A DNA stretch of 64,000 bases, taken from contig JANVCC010000185.1 in NCBI GenBank assembly GCA_025345505.1, positions 564,971 to 628,970 of the forward strand, given 5' to 3'. The position numbers and the translations under genes were made by a program. Origin of the DNA: Todiramphus chloris collaris. Lineage: Eukaryota; Chordata; Aves; Coraciiformes; Alcedinidae. The notes below the pieces were generated by a model, which made no database searches, was not told where the DNA came from, and worked only from the letters and a program-made list of their open reading frames with translations. Positions 33,581-46,000 of this stretch are shown here, piece after piece. Positions within the stretch are counted from its first letter, which is position 1, and every line of letters begins with the position of its first letter.

Positions 33581-36370
33581 TTTGCTTTCATGGAGATGGA
33601 GGTGGCACTCCAACACCAGGTAACTTCCACTGCGAGACGGCGTTTCCGTGCTGTGCTGGCAGGGGGGCAGGAGGCCCGGGCAGCAAAGGTGGCATCATGG
33701 AAGGACAGCTGAGAGCAATCCCCTTGCTCCCAAGGCTGGCAGGGTCCCCCCCAGGCCCCCTCCCTGTTGCAGGCTCCCCCAGAGCCGGGGGAGGTGGAAG
33801 GGCTGGTGAGGAGCATCTCGCACAGCTCCCAGCTCCCGGGTGCCCACCCAGCCACACGCTGCGGGACCCCTTGGCACAGGCTCCACAAAGCCCCTTGCTC
33901 GCAGCTGCCCTGCAGCCACTGGGGAGGAGGAGGATGGCTCAGAGGGCTTCATGCCACATCGTCCGTGGGAAGAGGGCTGGGGGCAGAGGCTGGAGGCCAC
34001 CTGAGCTGAAGCTCTCCCAGCCATCAGTTGCCTTTATTCTGGGCACTCTAACAGCTAAATACTAAAAAATTATGTTTCCATTTAAAGGTGACACTGTTGA
34101 GGTCCCTGAATGACCTTTCTCTATCACCAGCGTCTCTCGTGACTGGGAGGAGTTGTCAGCAGCACTTCCTGCCCCATGCTCCAAGGACAGAGCCCCCAGC
34201 AAGGCAAGTTGGCTCTGGATGGCATTGCCACCATGGCTCCTGCGGCCAGGCAGGGAACATCCCAGGGGGCTGGCAGCCACCAGCAGCCACGCGGCCTTGC
34301 ACTTGCCCTGGAGAGGTGAAGCCTCTCCCCCACCCCGTGACAGCTCCGGAATGGAGCATGGGGGCACCATGGCTGGGGGGTGCAGGTGACCCATCCCGAG
34401 TGGCACTGGGCTGGCACAGGCTCTGCAGGAGGAGCAGCGCTGGCACCCGTGCAGGGCTGTGGGGAGGTGGGACACGAGAAGAAGCAGCTCTCTTCGGAGA
34501 TGCGCACTCACCCACAGAGCAACGGCATGCTGTCACCTGCCCGGCCCCATGGTGGCTTCGGCAGAGGAGCGGTGGCAGCAGGGAAGAGCCTCAGTGGAGC
34601 AGATGGAGCTCCTCATGTGGCAATCGCACAGCAGTGCTTCTGGGACGCTAGGATGGTGCTGCAGGGCGACTTCCACTTCAGAGGGAGGTGCCAAATTCCC
34701 CCAGCGAGGAAGGGACTTGGTCACAGCACACCAGGAACCTCTGGGGATCTCCGAGTGCCCTCCACGCAGGGCAAGGTCCTGCATGGCTGCCCAAGAGGAG
34801 ACAGTGGCCAAACCCAGGGCAGGGGTGGCCTCTTTTTCTAAGGCAATGTGACAAAAAGCTCCCTCTCAGCCTCTGCTCCAAGCCCGCGGGTGCCAGCCTG
34901 GGTGCAGGACTGCAGCAGGGTGAGGGGTGACAGACTGCCCTGCCCTGTCCCCTGGCACTCCTGGGGTCCCCACCACACCCACACTCGCCCTTCCTCCCTT
35001 TGCCAGCCTTGCCCTCCTGCCGCTCGCCTGCACCAACCCTGCTCCTCTGGGCCACGCTGGCCCCCAGCCCTCACCCCCCGCTCACCCTGTCCCTCCCCTC
35101 CACCCCCGCGGCTGCTGCACCCCGCGGCCGTCGGGACATCGCCGGGGGCTCCCCTTACAGAGGGGCTCCCAGAGCGGCTGAGGCAGGAGGAGATCTTCCA
35201 CCTGGCAGTCCTCTTATCTGCCACCATTTGGGGCTGCTGTAGGATTGTTGCAAAAAGTATTTCATTAAAAATGAATCTGAATCCCAGCCGTTGTGTTATC
35301 TGACTGGTTCACAGGCAGGAGAACACCGAGCACAGTCTGCAGTCCCTGGTGCCCATGTTTGATTCCTGCTGTAGTCTCCAGGCCACTGAGGCTCCTACCT
35401 GCCTGCCAGCAAGTGCCATTTTTCCTCAAGGATTTGCACAGGGAATGTACACCTTTGCAGCTACATCAGCGATGAGCGCAGGGCAGACTCAGGCTTGCAA
35501 ACACCCAGCTCACCAGCGACCTATTGTAAATGTTTTCCAAACTGTTTGTGTCTGGAAGTGAGAATTATCGCAGTATCCCTGTGCACACGGCCACGGATCA
35601 GGACCAGCATGCTGAGCACTTCAAGCTCACAAGTACAGTACGTGCCACCCTGGTGCCAGCCGGTGTCATCACCACCCGTTCACCTCATCTGCCAGGACAT
35701 AGCCCTGTTCTCCAGGGTTTTCTCTGCTCTCCACATACTCCCCCTGAGATGCTTTAAAAGCCAGCACAAAACCTGCCCGTTGTGGGTGAGCAAAGCAACA
35801 AGCAGCAGCAAAACAGAGGACAAAGAAAAAAATGTTTTACTTGGGGAAAAAGTGGCACGACACAACTCTTCCACAAATACCCTGGGCAGGCGGCAGCAGA
35901 GCTGCGAGGCACCAGGCAGAGGCCCCAAAGAGCAGGTCCTGCACCCCCAAAGAGATGGGGACCACACACCGGCCCCTCCTCTAACGCCCCAGCAGCTGAA
36001 AGGAGAAGATGCTTTAATTTATAAAGCAAAAAAATTGCCTTCTCTTTCATCGTGCTCCTAAACACACAGTGAATATTTTCCATGTTTGTTGCACTGGGAC
36101 ACGCGGGACCGACACCGTGCTCAGACAGCCCTGCTCAGGCTGCCATCCCGCAGCTCACACTGCCCGCCCTGCCCTCGCGGGAGCCCCTGACACAGAGGTG
36201 CCACCGCGCGCCGGGCTCGTGGGTACCGAGACCCACACGTGGGCCATGGCGAGCGCAACGCCGAGCAGCGAGCTGTGCCTCCGGGAGTGATCAAAGCCCG
36301 GGGCTCTACCCTCCTGGGAAACAGCAGCTCTGCAGAAGCCGTCTGCCTCCTGCTTCAACGTGAGACAAAC
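33581..36370. other. GC-rich noncoding mosaic
   Basis: Long GC-rich stretch with a C-rich run and CpG patch at about 35040-35170 and a short AT-leaning stretch at 35230-35300. Many long frames on both strands lack any recognisable domain. No interspersed repeat is identified. Confidence 0.35.
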
Positions 36371-36985
36371 TTTTTTAAGATGGAAATGAAAAAGATTTGC
36401 TTGGGAATTTCTCACAGGGAAAAGTAATGAATTCGTTTAGAAATTTTTCATTTCGAAATTTGTTTTCATTACTTTTGCATTATTTTATGACATCAGTAGT
36501 AGCGTATAATGTGACCTGTCATATCATGTCAAGTCATGTCATAATATGCATAATGGTAGAAGAAGAGCATAATATTACATGTCATATTGACATAATCAGA
36601 ATATTCTATTATTATTGACTTTGTCAAACTAATTACAACACAGACAGGAAATACTTTGCTATGGAAAATAAGATTAAAAAGTGCAACCTACAACAAATAA
36701 TAGTTATTTCCCTTTGCAACTGTATTTTTATGTGTTTTCAATGTGTTTGTATAAAAATATTTAGACTAGCGTATTACATCCTGTTCTGCACTGCTACATG
36801 TAATCCCACAAAATAGTGGAATAATAAAAATCAAAACAGTCCAAGAAAAATTTTCAGTTTGAAACTGTTGCAATTTTTCATGATGAACAATTCTCAAACC
36901 AAAAATTAGCAAATGTTTCTATGTACAAAACCTAAAAGCTCCCCTTATAAAACAGCTACGTGAAAAAAAAAATCTATGTAAATGA
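36371..36985. other. AT-rich block with hairpin and TGTCAT-like words
   Basis: AT-rich sequence with an inverted repeat at its left (36420-36476), repeated TGTCAT/CATGTCA words at 36520-36590, and GAAACTGTTGCAATTTTTCATG near 36860. It may be debris of an old palindromic element or a regulatory block; the two cannot be separated by eye. Confidence 0.3.
36420..36476. repeat. Inverted repeat, 12-bp perfect arms
   Basis: AAAAGTAATGAA at 36420-36431 is the exact reverse complement of TTCATTACTTTT at 36465-36476, with a 33-base spacer that contains the palindrome ATTTCGAAAT. Confidence 0.85.
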
Positions 36986-36989
36986 AACT

Positions 36990-37304
36990 GCACGTCCAGA
37001 GAAAAGCAGTGGAGCTGGGGGAGGGTCTAGAGCACAAGGACAGGACTAGAGGAACTGGCCTCAAGTTGCCCCAGGGGAGGTTTATGTTGGAGCTGAGGAA
37101 CAATTTCTTCCCCATGAGGGTTGTCCAGGGCTGTCCCAGGCTGCCCAGGGCAGGGGGGGAGTCCCCATGACCCCTGGAGGGGTTTCCAAGCCATGGAGCT
37201 GTGGTGCTGAGGGACAGGGGGCAGGGGTGCCCTGGCAGAGCTGGGGGGACAGTTGGGCTTGATGAGCTTAAAGGTCTTTTCCAACCAGAATAATTCTGTG
37301 ATTG
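36990..37304 (+). mobile_element. CR1 LINE 3'-end fragment
   Basis: The segment carries CR1 landmarks in order: GTCCAGAGAAAAGCAGTGGA, GGCCTCAAGTTGCCCCAGGG, GAGGTTTATGTTGGAG, CTGCCCAGGG, CCCTGGAGGGGTTTCCAAG, TTGGGCTTGATGAGCTTAAA, GGTCTTTTCCAACCAG and AATTCTGTGATT. Compared with the usual CR1 end, a stretch between the opening words and GGCCTCAAG seems deleted. The element is in plus orientation, 5'-truncated and diverged. The open frames through it carry breaks and are not functional. Confidence 0.93.
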
Positions 37305-37470
37305 CGAACAGAACGATCTTTCCGAGGAGACTCCGATAGCCGCGTGGCATTCGCGGTGGAGCAGCACGGTGGGTTTGAAGCCCTCACCGTGCACCAGATG
37401 CTCGCTCTCCCTCGCGCACGCGTGGCCGTGGCCGTGGCCGCCTCGCCAGCCGCCCCCTCCACTCTCGGGC
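37305..37470. promoter_or_regulatory. Small CpG cluster
   Basis: Short CpG-dense segment (CGATAGCCGCGTGGCATTCGCG, CCTCGCGCACGCGTGG) with a GTGGCC repeat, directly right of the CR1 tail and left of an AT-rich block. No gene start is recognised. Confidence 0.35.
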
Positions 37471-37830
37471 TTGCACTGAGGCCCCTGGGATTTCTAATTG
37501 ACTTGACATGTTATAAATTGCCTAACTTGGTTGTGATTGCTGTGAAGAATGGTACTTTAAAGGACTCAATATCTGTATATCTCCCTTTGATAAACATTGG
37601 CTTGCTGAGCTTAGATCTTATTTATTTACCCTTGGAGCAGGTTCATTACTATGTATTAGGTAGATATGACATATTTATGGAAATATGGGGACTCTTTGTG
37701 GAATATATTAAGATTAAATAAATCATTGACTATGTGGTCAAGAACTACAGCAATCCTGATGAATGATTCCATGATTTTTTTTGATTCTTGTATAATTTTA
37801 AGAGCCATCCCCTTTGTCTCCCTGGACTCC
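37471..37830. promoter_or_regulatory. Candidate conserved noncoding element
   Basis: AT-rich, complex, CpG-free sequence with many homeodomain-type cores and no repeat signature (for example TTTCTAATTGACTTGACATG near 37490). Confidence 0.3.
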
Positions 37831-38030
37831 TGCAGAATTTCCTGCACCGCCCCTAAAGCACTGGGAAATGCAAGATGCTCACCTTTGCTTGAGGGGGAAG
37901 CTCCAGGCCCCCCATGGCCCATGCCCTGTGCAAAGGGTCCGCGAAAGATGCCCAGGAGACCCCACTGTGTCCAGACGCCAAAACCCAGCCCCCAGGAACC
38001 TGCTTAGCAAGCTGAGAAATGGGTCTGGTT
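37831..38030. other. GC-rich spacer
   Basis: C-rich noncoding sequence; nothing recognised. Confidence 0.35.
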
Positions 38031-38225
38031 TCGTTACCCCACATCACCCCGTTTACTGTAATCTGCCACATGCACCCATTAACCAATGAATTTACATATC
38101 TAACGGCACATTTTCACAAATTAGTGGTAATTACATTTAAAACCGCTATTTTGATACAAATCAATGAGAGCCACAGCTAATGACATAAACGCTATTTCAC
38201 ATGTCCCTTGGCCTCATTACAAGAA
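38031..38225. promoter_or_regulatory. Candidate conserved noncoding element
   Basis: Compact AT-rich block with AATTAGTGGTAATTACA and AGCTAATGACATAAACG type words near 38125-38190. No repeat or exon. Confidence 0.3.
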
Positions 38226-39580
38226 TCAGAGGAGATCCTCCTATCAGTGCAATGCTGGCAGCAGGCTCAACAAAAAAGGCTCTTCTGGCGGACGTAAGCC
38301 AGCTGGGCAGGAACAGAACAGGGCAACCAGGAAGGCTTCAGGGACACACTCTGCCCTGTGTTGCTTCAGTTCTTCACTCCCCTTCCTTCCCAATCCTGCT
38401 CACATTTCAATAGTTGGTGCTTGGTAGGGACAATGTCAGCTGCAGTATAAAACCAGCATCAGCACACGTGCCTGCATCACCCGATGGGCTCCAGGCCTGG
38501 TCGTCCCCATCCCCACACCGCCACGACCGCATGCCTGCCCCACCGGCACCACACACACGTGACAAGAGCTCGCCAGGACTGGTCCCCACTGCGAGAACAG
38601 GAGCACCTCAGGCTCTTCCCCAGGCACCTTTGTTTTCCAGCATCTCTGCTGCTGTTAAATCCCTGCTCCCCATGCTGGCCTCCTGGGCTGCTGTTGGTCC
38701 TGCAGGTACCAGGTTGGCAGGGGGGCTGAGCCCAGCAGCACCCAGAGCACCTCTGCAGGGCATGTGCCAGTTTTTCCTTCTGGCACAGGACAACTAATAA
38801 GAGCCTGTAAATACTGGGGGATTCTTAAGGATAGTTAAGTAGCAAACTATCTGTTGATAATAAAATTTGCTTGCTTCTCACAGATATCCAATTTGCCTAC
38901 TATCCAAAGAAAGGAATTGGGTGTCTGCTTCCTAAATTGTTTTAATCTCTGGCAAAGAGTGCTTCTGGCAGAGTCCCTCAGCTGGAAAATAGGAAATGAG
39001 TTAGAAACAATAGACAAACGTGAATAATACAGAGCTTAAGATGTCTGATCTTGATCTTGAGAAGTGAAGTTTAAACAGATTCTTCAATTCACTTGCATGT
39101 GACCACCCTGGGAAGGAGAGAGCCCTTCCCAGGGGGGCTGGGGGTGCCGAGTCAGGTCTAGCAGCAACGTGCTCTCCCACCCAGCTGCCCGTCACAGGGA
39201 CAAGAGGGGATGTGTGTCCCCCAGGGAGAGGGCACTCGGTGCCGCTGTGTCAGGCACGGGCAGACGCCCACAGTGCTGGGGACAGACATGGTACTGTGGG
39301 GTTCAGCAGCTCACCCAAGCATGAACCCAAATCTTTTTCCTTACTCTTTTGTTCTGAGGCATTTACATGAGTCCCGCTGCCCTGAGCCCCCATCTCCCGG
39401 CCACTCGCAGCAGTGCTGGCCAGAGGCAGCGCGGCTGTGGCACCTGCCATGCACCCGCCTGGGTGCTGGGTGCCCGCACCCCTCACTGCCCTCTGCACCC
39501 CCTCCACCGCTGCTCCTGGCCCTGCACATCTGCTGTCAGACTGCTTCTGTGCTTGATCTTCACAGAAATTTTCTCAGTAG
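38226..39580. other. Noncoding, nothing recognised
   Basis: GC-moderate sequence with an AT-rich patch at 38800-39070. No credible exon or interspersed repeat. Confidence 0.35.
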
Positions 39581-39676
39581 ATCCTCAAACATCTTCCCAC
39601 TATGATCCTAAACATCTTCCCAAGACTATGAAGTCTAAAACATCCTAAAACATCTTCCCAAGACTATGAAGTCTTA
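39581..39676. repeat. Tandem triplication, ~37-bp unit
   Basis: Units begin at 39581 (short, diverged), 39605 and 39642. The last two share ATCCTAAA(A)CATCTTCCC followed by AAGACTATGAAGTCT almost perfectly, with one extra A in the third. This is a young local duplication. Confidence 0.88.
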
Positions 39677-40150
39677 AAGGACTTCAAGAAATTTTAAAAT
39701 CCTGTGGAAAAAACCTTTTGCTTATCTCCCAGCAGAGAGGTTCATACTTTTGTAACCCTGTTAATAACCTTCACATCGTCGTCACACTGATTCAACTTTT
39801 CTATTCAAAGAGGCCCCTGGGCAAAAAATTGCCCTCCGCCCATCAGGGTACCTCCCGCAGCAGCCTCCTCCCCAGGGTCTGCTCCATACGGAGACTGCCC
39901 CTCGGGCTCGGGTCCACACGGAGATGACCACACTGGCACCTGGAAGGTCACCTCCGGAAACCCACCCTGTGCCACCTTCTCTCCCCAGGCAGAGGATCCT
40001 CTGGAGCCAGGCTGTGACTTTCTGGAACAGATACCAAATTTCCTTCTTCTAAGCGGGCTCTTTGTTGCGAGGACAGTGCTCTCGGCACCGCGTGAGCGCT
40101 GCAAGGGCTGCCCTGCACGCTGAAGGAAACGCTCCTTTCCATCGCACTAA
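39677..40150. other. Noncoding, nothing recognised
   Basis: Mixed-composition sequence; no repeat or exon is recognised. Confidence 0.35.
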
Positions 40151-40860
40151 GTGAAACAATTCAAACCGGGAAAATCTTGATAAAAGTTTAATTAGGAAAA
40201 CGGACTCCATCTGTAACGTATCCCCATTCTCCCCATGTATTAACCCTTTTGCCATAAATCTGCCACCCTTGAAGAAACCTGCCTTCCTCACAAAACCTAC
40301 TCAGGGTTCACATTATTTTAATCAGTTAGAGGGGTTTAATACATTATTGATTTTTAGGAGAATTGAAAAAGCTCCCGTATTAAGTCCAGGTTGCTTATTC
40401 TTTCTGTATATGACATTCAGGTACTTGTGAAAAATTATACCAATTATGAAATCAGCCATTTACTGCTTCAAAGTGCAATCAGTTGTCACACTGGAAAGCA
40501 CTTGCTCCTGAATATTATTAGTTGGGCTATGTGCACAGGAAAGTGCTGAGAGGAAAGACTTTAACCAAAGGGCAATTGCATGAAATTTACTTAGAAATAG
40601 CTATTTATCACCCTTGGATTTCCTACTGTTCAAATCCACTGCAGACACTTTATGGAATGAAACAGCCATCTCACCAACGTAACTCAGCCAACTGAGGGGG
40701 TTTTTTCCTCACTGACATTAAATGAAAAATTTAGAAGTCATTGTAACAGCTTAAAGATGCATTATCCTTTTTGATGTGCAATTTTAGCTTCATATCAAAA
40801 GCCATATAAAATAACCCCCGCACAAACACAAAAAAGGAACTTTTAAAAGTTTTATGACAT
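40151..40860. promoter_or_regulatory. AT-rich candidate noncoding element
   Basis: Long AT-rich, CpG-poor, non-repetitive stretch with ATTA/TAAT cores. Conservation is untested. It would lie in an intron or downstream region of the possible minus-strand transcript. Confidence 0.25.
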
Positions 40861-40874
40861 GTAGTTCATCTTAC

Positions 40875-40937
40875 CTTTTATGCATCTAACAGGCACCGCT
40901 TCTCCTGCTGTTCTCAGAGACCATTGCATGATTACCA
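40875..40937 (-). CDS. Candidate internal exon (minus strand), unidentified
   Basis: Read on the minus strand, a strong acceptor (ATTTTCTCCCCCATAG) precedes a 63-base segment that ends AAAAG before a strong donor (GTAAGATG). One frame is open throughout with phase 1 at both ends, so the exon could be skipped without a frame change; it includes MQWSLRTAGEAVPVRCIK. The peptide is not recognised. The exon lies left of the minus-strand composition skew seen from about 41 to 48.3 kb, which suggests it may belong to a unit starting near 48.4 kb. A noncoding-RNA exon is equally possible. Confidence 0.28.
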
Positions 40938-42370
40938 CTATGGGGGAGAAAATATTGCCATAGCAGCAGCAAAACCAGCTGAAGGACGGATTAGTCTCTG
41001 GAGTCTGGAAATGGACGGGGAGAAACTGAGCACCACAATGCCAGCAAATTCCTCCGAAGCCAGAGCACGGTGGAATTGCAGGAGAGCTGCCCATTAGAGG
41101 AGCCTTCAGTTGTGTCACAAACTGCCACCATTAATGGGTTTTGCTGCAGGCAACGAAGTGAGAGGGAACATAAATTAAAGAGGGTACATTCAAGAGAGAT
41201 TTCTAGCTCAGTAAAGATGTCTTGTCCGCTTGTTTTCCAGAGTGGACGAGAATTTTAGAAGGCTAGGTCAACTTCTTCTGAAAGTGGGGATGGAGCTGGT
41301 CAGCATGGGAGTGCTGGCACAGCACCATGAACATGCACAACTAACTCAGCTTTGACTACTGATAGATGTGACCATTGCTCTTGTTTTTCTCCCCATTCTG
41401 TGCACAGCACACAGTGAGCAGGACCACTTCACACACCTTTGACACAAGGTGCCACTTCTTCCTCCCCTAATTCCCTCAGGCAAAATACACAATAGGAATG
41501 GAACAACTGGGCGATTTCCATGTTGGAATTGTGGCCAGGTGAAGAGTGGTCAGGTTGATGCAGAGCCAGTCACCATGGGAATACAAGCAGTGTTCCCATA
41601 GGGAAATGGGAAAGCCGCTCCTGACCCACCCGGTCTTTAAGACCTAAACCAGGAGTGGAGCAAAGCCCCTGTACCTTTGAATGCAGTTGGCTTGTGCACA
41701 GCAACAACACCCAAACCAACCCAAGGGGCGGGAGATGATGCTAGCTGCTTCCTGCCTGCAGGTCTCTCCCAGCTTCTCTCTAAAGAAGGCCAATTCCAGG
41801 GATGAAGGAAGAACCAAACCAGAGCCAGCCTCATCCTTCTCTACACGGCGACCAGATCACCTGCCTGGCAGGTTATGGACCTGCTGGTTGCACTGGCGAG
41901 GTCTGGGCACCCACCGTTTGTTATCTGATCCATGTTGGACGAGCCAAGGGACAGGAGGGATCACTTCAGCACATGCATGGCCTTGCTGAGGCTTGCCAAG
42001 GTGAATCCAAGTGCTCCTGGCTGGGAAGTCCTGCTCCGCGCATTTCAAAAGCAGCGGAAGCCGGTCCCCAAAGCCTTCATCCCTGCTTCCTACGGGGCCC
42101 AGGTACACGCCACCTTCACTTGCACCGAACACACAATCACAGGCAAGGTCTGAGTGATCTGCCACAGCCAAACCCCACGCTCCAGGAAACAGGCAGCTTC
42201 AAAGATTTTATGTTCTGGACTTTCAGGACCAGGTTAAGAAAGCAGAGAGGAGGTGCTGAAATTAGCTGCCTTCCTGATATCCTTCAGCACGGTGCAGGAG
42301 CCTCAGATGTCTCAGACACAGCATGTTACAAAATGCACCAACAACAGTCTAAACAGGTGACAGCAACCAA
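40938..42370. other. Noncoding, A/C-leaning
   Basis: No exon or repeat is recognised. The plus strand leans to A and C (for example 41700-41830), consistent with minus-strand transcription. Confidence 0.35.
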
Positions 42371-43015
42371 GATCTAATAGGCTGCTTTATGGCACAGAAA
42401 TAATGCAAAACCAGAACACTTACTGTATTTTAACTTAGCAAAAGGATTGTTATAATACCATTTAATTTAATAAATAGTAAAGTATTTATAAATGAACCAT
42501 TTCATAAAGTGTTACCAATTTCTTCGTACACAATAATATGATTTGCACAAACGTTTGTCCTTGAGGCTATAGAAATTTTCTTTGCAAATCAATCCTTACA
42601 AGGATTGTAATTAGTATCTGTGACGGCAGCTAGCAGTACCTGTAGCTGTAGCTCTCCCATAAAAGCCCTGATTGCTGCAAGCTCTCACACAAAGCTAACG
42701 ACACAGAAGGAAAATGCACACGACGTCTAGACTATTCATTTTAATCAGGCAAGAGTGATTTTTTGTGGCCCATTTGATATGACTTTTACACAAGATACAA
42801 CCTCGCTCCACAGGGGCTGGCGGAAAAGGTCAACACTGCTGTATAAAAATACATTTAAAGGAGGAGTTTAGAAAAGCAAACCCTACAGAAAAGGACCAGC
42901 ATTGTCGAGGCAGAGCGCAGGTGTTACATCTATCTAATGATTTCTGAGAAATTTATAAATCTTCTGGTTTGGTTTAAATGCTAAAAAATTTAAAAGGCAG
43001 GGTTTTTTTTGTTAG
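42371..43015. promoter_or_regulatory. AT-rich candidate noncoding element
   Basis: AT-rich, CpG-poor unique-looking block (TTTAATTTAATAAATAGTAAAG near 42460). No repeat signature or exon. Confidence 0.25.
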
Positions 43016-46000
43016 CTTCTTCCCTTAGCGACGGGATACAGAGGAGAGCTGCTGTGTGTCGGTACGTGCTTGAGTCAAGGTGGGCTTCAGCAGATACCAT
43101 TTCTTCAAAACAGGTTTTACACCCAAAAGTGAGTCCAGCACAAACTCTTGCACCCTTCCTGGCCTGGGGGTCAGAGACCCCACAGCCTCAGCGAGAGGTG
43201 CCTGATGCTGCCAGGTCCCAGTGCAGATGCTCGTGCCCCGTGAGGTGACGGAGGTACCTGCAGAGCCCCGGCCGGGCAGCTGCTGGCCAAGGAACTCCAT
43301 ACCCACAGGAGACACCCACCTCCCCAGGGACAACGAGGTCTCAAGCTACCTCCAGGCAGTGCTGGCAAGTCAGAGTGCCTGCCAGGAACCCGCAGGAGCA
43401 GACTTTGCCCAACACCTTGTGTAGAAGCACAATTACACCCATCAACAGTGCGAGGTGCCCAGGGGGTCTGGATTATGATGGGGAGCAGGACATGGGGCTC
43501 ACTGTGCTCAGGGGTGTGGATGCCCTGAGCGTGTGGCTGCAGGCAGGAGATCAATCCACACCCAGCCTGATCCTGCTGGCCCTCTGTGTGCTCTTGCTGG
43601 AGCAGCACAGCCATGCCAGCACCCTCGTGCTTAAACCAGTGTTTTCCAGACCCTGTCGTTATTACCCGCTGTTCCAAAGCAGGGTTTTGCTGGGTGCAGT
43701 TTAGGTAATACTGCTCTTGATAATTAGTGCTAGTGCAGAATAAAATTAGCACCTCTCCCATGGCCAGTAGGAGCACCAGAAGCTGTGCCCATGGAGCTGG
43801 AGCTGCTCTGAACAGCAGCACAGGACCAAGGCAGCCCTGCACTGTGCACCTTCTGCTCCTTCCCCTGCTAATTAGACTCTGGTGCTGGGGCTCTGCAGAC
43901 CGGCTGGCAAGGGCAGCCTGCCCATGAATCCTTCCTGCCCAGGATCCAGAGAGACGAAAGTCACCATCCAGCAGTGTCCGCTCTGGAGCATCCCACCCAC
44001 GGGTGCCCCACACCACTGCCAGTGGCCATCTTGGGATGCTGGCACTCCATGGCACAGCCATGGCCTCCCCATGGGCAGCTCTGGACCAAGCTGGACATGA
44101 GAACAGAAGCCCTTTGATCCTTCAAACACAGGCATGGGTCAGAGGTGTCCATTTGTTAGGGGGTTCACCTGGAGCACCCCAGTGCTTTCAACTGCACTGT
44201 AAGTGCCACCAAATAGCACAGCAGGAGCCAGATTATTCCATGAATAGGATCTAAAATTCCAGCTTTAGGCCCAAGTTTCAACATTAATCACATCATTCAT
44301 CATCATTACCCATGGTCACACCACTTACTGCCCCAAAGGCAGGGGCAGGGGCTGGTGCACTTTGTTCCTCTCTGCTTCCAAAGGAGGAGAGGCCAAGCAT
44401 CAGTAAGATCGTTGATCTGGAGCCTTTGCCTACCCTCCTGAGCAAGGAAGAGGTTAATTTGTCACAGAACTGAGAAAGCCCAGTCTTTAAATTCCCTGCT
44501 TGCTGTTAATTAAACAAAACCCCATGTTTGCTAAGCCTTGCTCTGAAGACCCAACAGCAGTGGATCTGTAGCAGGGCCCAGGCAGCCTGCCTCCCGGGCA
44601 AAGACCCAGCAGAGGGGACCAGACTGGTGCCCCTTCACTCCCCGCTGCAAACACACCTGGGACAAGAGCTGCCAGGTCTGCCCGAGTGCACGGCTCCAAC
44701 CCTGTGACAGATCAGCTCCTGGACCCTCACACTCTCCAAAATGCAGCAGTTTGCATAGAAAAGTGGATGCACAGGGAGACGGTGCTTTAGAAACTACATC
44801 TCTTCCACCCAGAGAGGAAATACATCCCAAGCTCAGCACTCTTCAGGGCCCTCTGGCTCCTGAGGTGACAAAGCAGTGGTTGCCCTGTGAGGGATGGGAA
44901 CCAGCAGCTGCCCAGAGCACCGGGACATTAATGCTGCTACCCGAAGAGGGCTATCCCCACGCTGCTGGTTTATTTGGGGTCTTTAAAGTAGGTGCTCATG
45001 TGAGCACTGGACAGGAGGGTGCTGCAGCACGTGCTGGGTGCTACCAGGGCGAGGCAGGTCCATGCCACGGAAACTTGCTCCAGAACAAAGCTGAGTGTGG
45101 TGAGGTTTCAGGTGCCAGCTGGGACCCTCAACCACATAACCGCTTCAAACGCTTCTGCCGGGGCGCCCGGCACGGCCCAGCTGGCTGCCAGCCAGGGCTG
45201 CTCCAAGGGCAGAGCAACGTCTCTGGCACAGGGAGCAATGCTGAAGACACAGCTGGCAAACCAAAGCATAGCTCGGCCATCCTCGTGCCTCCCCTGAGGG
45301 AGCCGCGGGACCATCCCAGGCCCGGCACCCATCATGGTGGGGAGCAGGGCGCAGCCCAGCCCCGTGCCCGCTCCCACCAGCAACTGCAGCCGCAGGCGCC
45401 GCGGCTCCAGGCACCGGAGAGCAACAACAGCCAAGTCCATCACAGACCTGGCTGCGCGGCTGCCTGGAGAGCTCCTTGGCATGCTCCGAGAGGTGTGAGT
45501 GGAAGATTAATCTTAATAATTACTGTCCTCAGCTTGTCTGGCCCCATCCAAGCTCAGGCCTCCCCTGGACGCAAAACCCTCGCAGGTTCCCCACGGGCCC
45601 CGGCACGAGCTCCTCCCCGGGCAGGGCTGTGTCCGGGCCGCGGAGAAAACCCCGTCCTGACTGCCGGGCTCGGCAGCTCCTTGAGCCTTTTCCCCTCCTG
45701 TCCACGAAGTAAATGAAGTGGGGAGAGTAACACAGCGTGCTCCCGCTGAGACCGACAAGCCTGGGCCTCTCCCGCAGCCACTGCGCTGGTATTAAGCAGA
45801 CAAGACAAGCTTGCAGTCAGTTATCGGCCAAAAAAATAATGAAGGAGCAAGTTGGCAGAGCAAAGCCAAGTCACCCGGCCCAGCCAAGTGGAGAATTTAA
45901 TTTCTCGCAGGTTCCCCAGCAGTGAAGCGTCTCTGTGCCACGGCCTCGCGTGCGCCGACAGCCTCAGCCACCCCTGGCCCCGAGGGATGGCACGAGCTGG

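Noticed and set aside
42995..43020. Poly-T and other short homopolymers as mobile-element tails
   Set aside because: No recognisable element body adjoins them; they occur inside AT-rich unique sequence.
43171..44061. 296-codon minus-strand frame
   Set aside because: Low-complexity Trp/Gly/Ser/Pro composition with no family resemblance; probably intron-like sequence.
44751..45716. 321-codon plus-strand frame
   Set aside because: No recognisable domain, Pro/Gly/Ala/Arg-rich composition, and competing frames on the other strand across the same GC-rich stretch.
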